Shown here piece after piece: positions 58,979 through 64,000 of a stretch of 64,000 nt of DNA (position 1 is its first letter; the number at the start of each line of letters is the position of its first letter). The translations under genes were made by a program, and so were the position numbers. The notes below the pieces were generated by a model. That model had not been told where the DNA came from. It saw only the letters and a list, made by a program, of their open reading frames with translations, and did not search any database. The stretch comes from Quercus robur (Eukaryota > Streptophyta > Magnoliopsida > Fagales > Fagaceae), in contig NC_065538.1 of the NCBI RefSeq assembly GCF_932294415.1, positions 19,486,667 through 19,550,666 of the forward strand, read 5' to 3'.

Positions 58979-60090
58979 ATGGATCTGGGTCATGTTGTAT
59001 ATTTTGAGACAGAGCTACAACTGTTTAGATTATAAGGGACATTGTTGTACATCTTTAGTCTTTAATTGCAGTGGGTGCTATCATCAGCTGGTGATGTTCT
59101 AGTCTTGTTGTGTACTGTTTAACAGAACTACTGGCTCAGAACAACCCAAGTTGTTGAAATATTGGTAAATGCATTTAAGCCCAAAATTGAATTTGACAAT
59201 CATGTTTATGAGAAGTTTGAAGTTTGAGAATAGGAGGGGTCTAAGTTAACCAAGAACTGACACATCCAAACATGAAGTGAATCAGCCTCATATTCAATCT
59301 AATTTTGATAAATGTTAAAAAATAATAATAATAAATAAAAAAGAAGAAAAGGAAAAGACTGAGAATGCTTTTTGTCAAGCAGACAATTTCTAATTATAAA
59401 TTGCATAAGGCTTGAGTCTAATGTTTAGTTGTACTGGATCAGTCAAGATATTAACATATATCCACTTTTAGACATGTGTCATCATCTTAATGAGTCAAGC
59501 GCAATTGGACACTAGACCTAAGCCAAGTTCTTACAAATGGATCTGGGTCATGTTGTATATTTTGAGACAGAGCTACAACTGTTTAGATTATAAGGGACAT
59601 TGTTATACATCTTTAGTCTTTAATTGCAGTGGGTGCTATCATCAACTGGTGATGTTCTAGTCTAGTCTTGTTGTGTATTGTTTAACAGAACTACTGGCTT
59701 AGAAAATTGAACAACCCAAGTTGTTGAAAGATTGGTAAATGCATTTAAGCCCAAAATTGAATTTGACAATCATGTTTATGAGAAGTTTGAAGTTTGAGAA
59801 TAGGAGGGGTTTAAGTTAACCAAGAACTGACACATCCAAACATGAAGTGAATCAGCCTCATATTCAAGCTAATTTTGATAAATGTTAAAAAAAAAAAAAA
59901 ATAAATAAAAAAGAAGAAAAAGAAAAGGCTAAGAATATAAACTGGATAAAGCTTGAGTCTAATATTTAGTTGTACTGGATCAGTCAAGATATTAACATAT
60001 ATCCCATTTTAGACATGTGTCATCATCTTAATGAGTCAAGCGCAATTGGACACTAGACCCAAGCCACGTCCTTACAAATAGGTGAGACTT
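58979..60090. repeat. 558-bp tandem duplication within copy B
   Basis: ATGGATCTGGGTCATGTTGT begins at 58,979 and again at 59,537. Both units pass through CATCTTTAGTCTTTAATTGC and CCAAGAACTGACACATCCAA and end near CTTACAAAT. Copy A has a single unit, so the duplication came later than the segmental event. Confidence 0.88.
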
Positions 60091-60252
60091 GGGTTCAGTA
60101 TTAAGTAACATTGAATTAGTCAGGTTCTAGTGACTTTTGTTTCGTTAATAGGTCTTGTAATAAAGTTGCCGATGTTTTGGCAAAGAAAGCCAAGTCTGGT
60201 TTAGAACTTCAGGTCTGGCGAGATGACATGCCTGGGGATATAGCCTCTTTGG

Positions 60253-60575
60253 TGTTAAATATTAGCATTGATATACCATGTTGAATATGCTAGTATGGAT
60301 GCGGAAGCGAAAGCATAAAATATAAAACACAATAACACACGAGGATTACGTGGTTCAGCCTAACGGCCTACATCCACGGAAGAAACCCTAAAGGGCTATA
60401 TCAATAATATATTAGAGTGTAGTACAAATCCTGTGTTACAATGAATCATAACATGTGTATATATAGTAGACTAAACCCTAGATTAATAGACTTCTAGTAC
60501 AAGTAGGAGACTTGGCTTGCACACAAAGTAGAATTAGGCTTGGGCCTATACTAATGGGCTAATATATCTTTAACA
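60253..60575 (-). repeat. 3' LTR of the TRIM
   Basis: 323 bp, TG...CA ends with TGTTAAA/TTTAACA inverted termini. It borders the purine tract. Confidence 0.9.
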
Positions 60576-60869
60576 CCCCCTCTCAAACTCAAGATGGAAG
60601 TTTGATGAAATCTTGAGATTTGATAAGGTTGAGAAGATCCCTTGAATGAAGTTTGGCTCTGTGACGGTAGTTTGAGGAAGGCAATGGTCTTGCAGTGTTG
60701 ATGCGACTTCTAACAGTAGCTTGACTATACCGGAGAGTTTTGACGGCAGTAGTAGGAAGCCAAAAAAAGATGAACGCAGCGAAGAAAAACACCGAGGAAG
60801 ACAAAGATTGCTCTTAAATATACCGTAAGGACAGAAAACCATGACCACAAGAAGATGGCTCTGATACCA

Positions 60870-61192
60870 TGTTAAATATTAGCATTGATACACCATGTTG
60901 AATATGCTAGTATGGATGCGGAAGCGAAAACATAAAATATAAAACACAATAACACACGAGGATTACGTGGTTTAGCCTAACGGCCTACATCCACGGAGGA
61001 AACCCTAAAGGGCTATATCAATAATATATTAGAGTGTAGTACAAATCCTGTGTTACAATGAATCATAACATGTGTATATATAGTAGACTAAACCCTAGAT
61101 TAATAGACTTCTAGTACAAGTAGGAGACTTGGCTTGCACACAAAGTAGAATTAGGCTTGGGCCTATACTAATGGGCTAATATATCTTTAACA
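60870..61192 (-). repeat. 5' LTR of the TRIM
   Basis: 323 bp, borders the primer site and is followed by the second TTTGG at 61,193-61,197. Confidence 0.9.
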
Positions 61193-61985
61193 TTTGGTTT
61201 TTGCTGATATACGTTAAGTTTGGTTTCTGGTTTCTTTCAATAAAGTCCCTGCCTGGTCTTCCAGGTTGGCTTCTCAAAAAAAAAAAAAAAAATGACACCT
61301 TATTTAACTTTTACATTTCACATACATTTGATAATTGTGTACCATACAATAGCAAGGGTTATTTCACACAGTATCGGCATCTGGGTTTCACAGGTATATG
61401 GGCCCTATCAATTGGGAAGCATTGCATGCATGTACTAACCGCAGGAGATAGGTATACTTTCATAGTTTTGCACTTTTGCTATCTCTCTAGTCACCAGCAA
61501 TGCACAGTATCACCGACTGGCTATTTTTTCAATGTTTCTATGTTCCAATCACTGAGATAGTACAACAGTGATATTGTAATTTATAATAAGTATCGTAAAT
61601 CGATTCTTTTATAAAATATTTAATGTACCGTTTCATAAAATGGTACACAAACATGTTATAAAATGAATTTTGTTAATAAATGTTATATGGAGAATGTATC
61701 TAATGAAAATTGGTTTATGGAGCCCACCTCGTCACATTTGCTGAGCCCCACAAACCTGTGAGGATGTTATAGGGGATGCTCCATAACCCCATTTCATAAG
61801 ATAATTTTTATTTTAAGAAAATTTGCATTTAATACTTATTTTTTATATCCCCTTCCATCTCAAATTGTTGATATTTCCCAAAATGTAGTTATTTTTGAAA
61901 AGTCAAGAAATAAAATTTCTTTCTTGCCCTCTTTTTAAAAAAAAATCAATAATATTCTTTCTCTAAAGTTTAAATTAATGAGGGT

Positions 61986-64000
61986 TGTAGGGACTCAATT
62001 CGTGACGACCCCAAGATGATATTGGGCTCGTACGTAAAGAGGGCCCAAACAATATCATTTGTAGAGCGTGGGTTTGAAGGGTTAGGCCTTGGTCATTGGT
62101 CGGTGGATAACCATGGTGTTCATACAAAAGTAAGCCATGTTCGCTTCGAGGAGTCTTTCTCCTTGATACGGTCTAGGAGGCTCTGGTTTTTGGCCTTTTT
62201 TCCCAGCCTCTCTTCCGGATTGCTTGCTTCTCCTTTTATATTAGCCTGTATCCCTTATCCTACGTTCACGTGTAGGTTCGACTTTCTAGGACTGATACTT
62301 GTCCCATCAACCCATACCCAAAGTGGTTGGGAGTGGTTGTAAAAACTGAAGAGCATGACTCTGTTAGGTGCAGAGTATTCAATGGCGGTAATGGCAGCTT
62401 TCCCTTTGTCCTTGGTCGTTATACTATCCAGCGTCCCTTTCTCTATTAACATAGATATTTTAGGTTTTTCCCAAAACTGTTCCTATACCGCTCTTGCCCT
62501 TTCTTTCAGGAGGACCTCGGATATGCCAAGGACAGAATTATCCTCGGCTATGTCTCAAGACTACTTGGACTTTTATTACATGTCCTCGGCTATACCTCTC
62601 CTCGGCTCGGGCCTTGGACCCCAATGTAAAAATAGGCCAGGGCCACAAATTCTTGGGCCCCACAATAGCCCCTCAAAATCCTGCTGTTCGACCTCTTAGT
62701 CGGAGAGGAGGGTTTTGGTGATGTCAAGTCTTTATTACAGCTCGTTTAGCTCTGACCTTCATTAATGTTGGTGTCCCTTCATCTATTTAGGAAATGCGCC
62801 GGGTTACGAGACATTCGTCTAGATTTTCACACGGGGCGCTCCTGCCGTTTCAGTGTACGAGGCACATCTTTAATAGATTTACATTACGAGGCCGATCAAA
62901 TTTGTCGGTTATAGATGACATTGGGAAGTTGAACAGACGCTACCTCATTTGCAGATCTTCTTGGAAATCTGTACGGATTAAATGCCATTGAACTTACCTT
63001 CCATATAAGAAGCCAGACGAGAGGGTATTCCCTTCGCGTAAAGACCCTTTATCCTTTCTAAAGCCTAAAACCTCAAGCTATGCTCAAAGTTTTCCTTATC
63101 AGCACAGTCAAAGCTTATAGTGTGACACGTTTGAGGTAGAAGCGGGGATGAAAAGATCACATCCTTCTCCGAAGCGTTATGTCCCTCCGAAACTTAAAAT
63201 GGCTCGGTCAGGGCAGGGTTGGCAGAGACTCAAGATACTTCCCACCCTCCTTCAGCCAAAATCCGAAACAGGTGCTAGTTGCATCAAGCTTTTGGTGCGA
63301 TTGAGCTGGGGTTATCCATTATCAGTACCGGCCGCTCTCCTATGAGCATAGCTAATATGGCACCAGCGTGTTAGGAGTCAAGGCTGACGCAGGGACTAAG
63401 TATCCCTACTTCTTCCTCTGTTCCTTCACTGGTGCCTCCTTTTGCCTCCCCTTCTTCTTCTTTCCCATCACCAGATCCATCCTGGTGCTTTTACTTCTTC
63501 CTCTTCTTCTCCTCTTCCATCAAAAGGGGTCCTCCTCTCAATATGGTGGCTACTAGAGCAGAATTTAGAAAGACTTCTTATTGTTGTTTGTTTTGTTGTT
63601 TTCTTTTTTTTTTTATTCTTGTTTTTGTAATTTGTTTCCTATATAGGCTTGTTTAAACCCTTCATTGTACGCTGTACTACTTCTTTACATTAATAAAAGT
63701 TGCCATTGTTTTATTCTATGTATTCTTTCTTTCCTGCAATGGTTATGCCGTGAATGGACGTACTACCGTATGACTTCTTTTCATTTTTATACTCTGAACG
63801 ATGCTTAGGGCCGAAATCCCTGTTAATAAAAAGACCTTACTTTGCGCTTATTGAAACTATCCAGCACAATAATGCCGACTTGAACAAATGATACTTAGGG
63901 CAGAAACCCTTACAAAGAAAAAAGATGTTATTATGAACTTGTTAGAGCTGTCTGGCATAATAATGCCGACCTGAGAAAACAATGCTTAGGGCCGAAACCC
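61986..64000. mobile_element. Part of a long LTR retroelement, cut off by the window end
   Basis: Copy B of the duplication stops exactly at AGGGT|TGTAGGGACTC, so an insertion starts at 61,986 with a TG end. The sequence is more GC-rich than its surroundings and has TATA-like CATATAAGAAG (about 63,002) and AATAAAAGTTG (about 63,691) signals, as an LTR would. A repeated ATGCTTAGGGCCGAAA-CCC motif (about 63,803, 63,890 and 63,984) starts a tandem array of roughly 95 bp at the edge. No coding domain is visible yet, so family (gypsy-like?) and orientation are unproven. Confidence 0.55.

Larger units (their letters stand above)
60253..61192 (-). mobile_element. TRIM (small non-coding LTR retroelement)
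   Basis: Two 323-bp LTRs (60,253-60,575 and 60,870-61,192) run from TGTTAAATATTAG to ATCTTTAACA and differ at about four sites. A 5-bp duplication TTTGG flanks them. The 294-bp core holds a Met-tRNA primer site (reverse of CTCTGATACCA) beside the right LTR and a purine tract (reverse of CCCCCTCTC) beside the left, so it points to the minus strand. It has no coding capacity and looks whole for a TRIM. About 1.2% LTR difference suggests an age under a million years (rough). Confidence 0.92.
60135..61291 (+). mobile_element. 5'-truncated LINE tail (RNase H end and poly(A)), split by a TRIM
   Basis: The segment before the TRIM encodes CNKVADVLAKKAKSGLELQV and then WRDDMPGDIASLV, the C-terminal end of the RNase H-like domain of plant L1-type LINEs. 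After the TRIM, ADIR and a stop follow, then a short 3' UTR with CAATAAAG and an A run at about 61,275-61,291. Only the last 200 bp or so of a LINE is present, the usual result of incomplete reverse transcription. Copy A has an empty site here (AGGTTAATGACACC near 35,300). Confidence 0.82.
57474..61985. repeat. Segmental duplication, copy B
   Basis: Matches copy A (33,618-36,065) in order and orientation. Compared with A it has an extra 455 bp at 57,808-58,262, a 558-bp tandem duplication, and a LINE tail with a TRIM inside it. The match runs up to AAATTAATGAGGGT, where an LTR element takes over. A patch reading GATGATGATGATGGTATTAG (58,337) parallels copy A. No intact gene is seen in it. Confidence 0.85.

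Overview
The window is nuclear DNA from a flowering plant. It is AT-rich, its genes carry many GT-AG introns, and it contains a plastid-targeted pentose-phosphate enzyme, a DUF1677 gene, a plant mobile domain (PMD) gene and many plant-type transposons. Long-TIR Mutator elements, copia elements primed by Met-tRNA and the style of the last LTR element suggest a woody eudicot. Fagales/Fagaceae is a guess that the sequence does not prove.

Layout. 1-4.6 kb: no gene seen. 4.9-5.7 kb: a DUF1677 gene on the minus strand with a TATA box. 5.7-10.0 kb: intergenic, with small hAT-like and Mutator-like elements. 10,058-24,468: one 14.4-kb Mutator-like element (MULE) with 212-bp terminal inverted repeats (TIRs) and a perfect 9-bp target duplication. 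It carries a PMD gene (+), an uninterrupted two-exon MURA-type transposase (-), a cluster of AATCGAG...CTCGATT palindromes, and fragments of three host genes with introns: VPS45, an NPF/PTR transporter and sirohydrochlorin ferrochelatase. It landed 112 bp upstream of the ATG of the next gene. 24.6-26.7 kb: plastid/peroxisome-type 6-phosphogluconolactonase, three exons. 28,378-33,530: a broken Ty1/copia fossil with both LTRs. 33.6-36.1 kb: unique-looking DNA that recurs at 57.5-62.0 kb. 36,878-38,148: a second, non-coding long-TIR MULE with its own 9-bp duplication. 39.6-42.6 kb: a decayed long-form tRNase Z gene that lacks its metal-binding core. 44.6-45.3 kb: a PIF/Harbinger-like MITE. 46,079-52,685: a 15-exon SDA1 gene. 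54.2-57.3 kb: a second, broken piece of the same copia family. 57.5-62.0 kb: the second copy of the flanking DNA, later hit by a tandem duplication, a LINE tail and a TRIM. 61,986 to the end: part of a long LTR element that leaves the window.

How the parts fit. Host genes expected to work are DUF1677, 6-phosphogluconolactonase and SDA1. They share no pathway, and their order looks accidental. The most unusual object is the 14.4-kb MULE: it has the layout of an autonomous element (transposase, PMD gene, matching ends), yet also carries captured host exons as Pack-MULEs do. The two copies of the copia-plus-flank block serve as empty-site and filled-site references, so several later insertions can be put in order.
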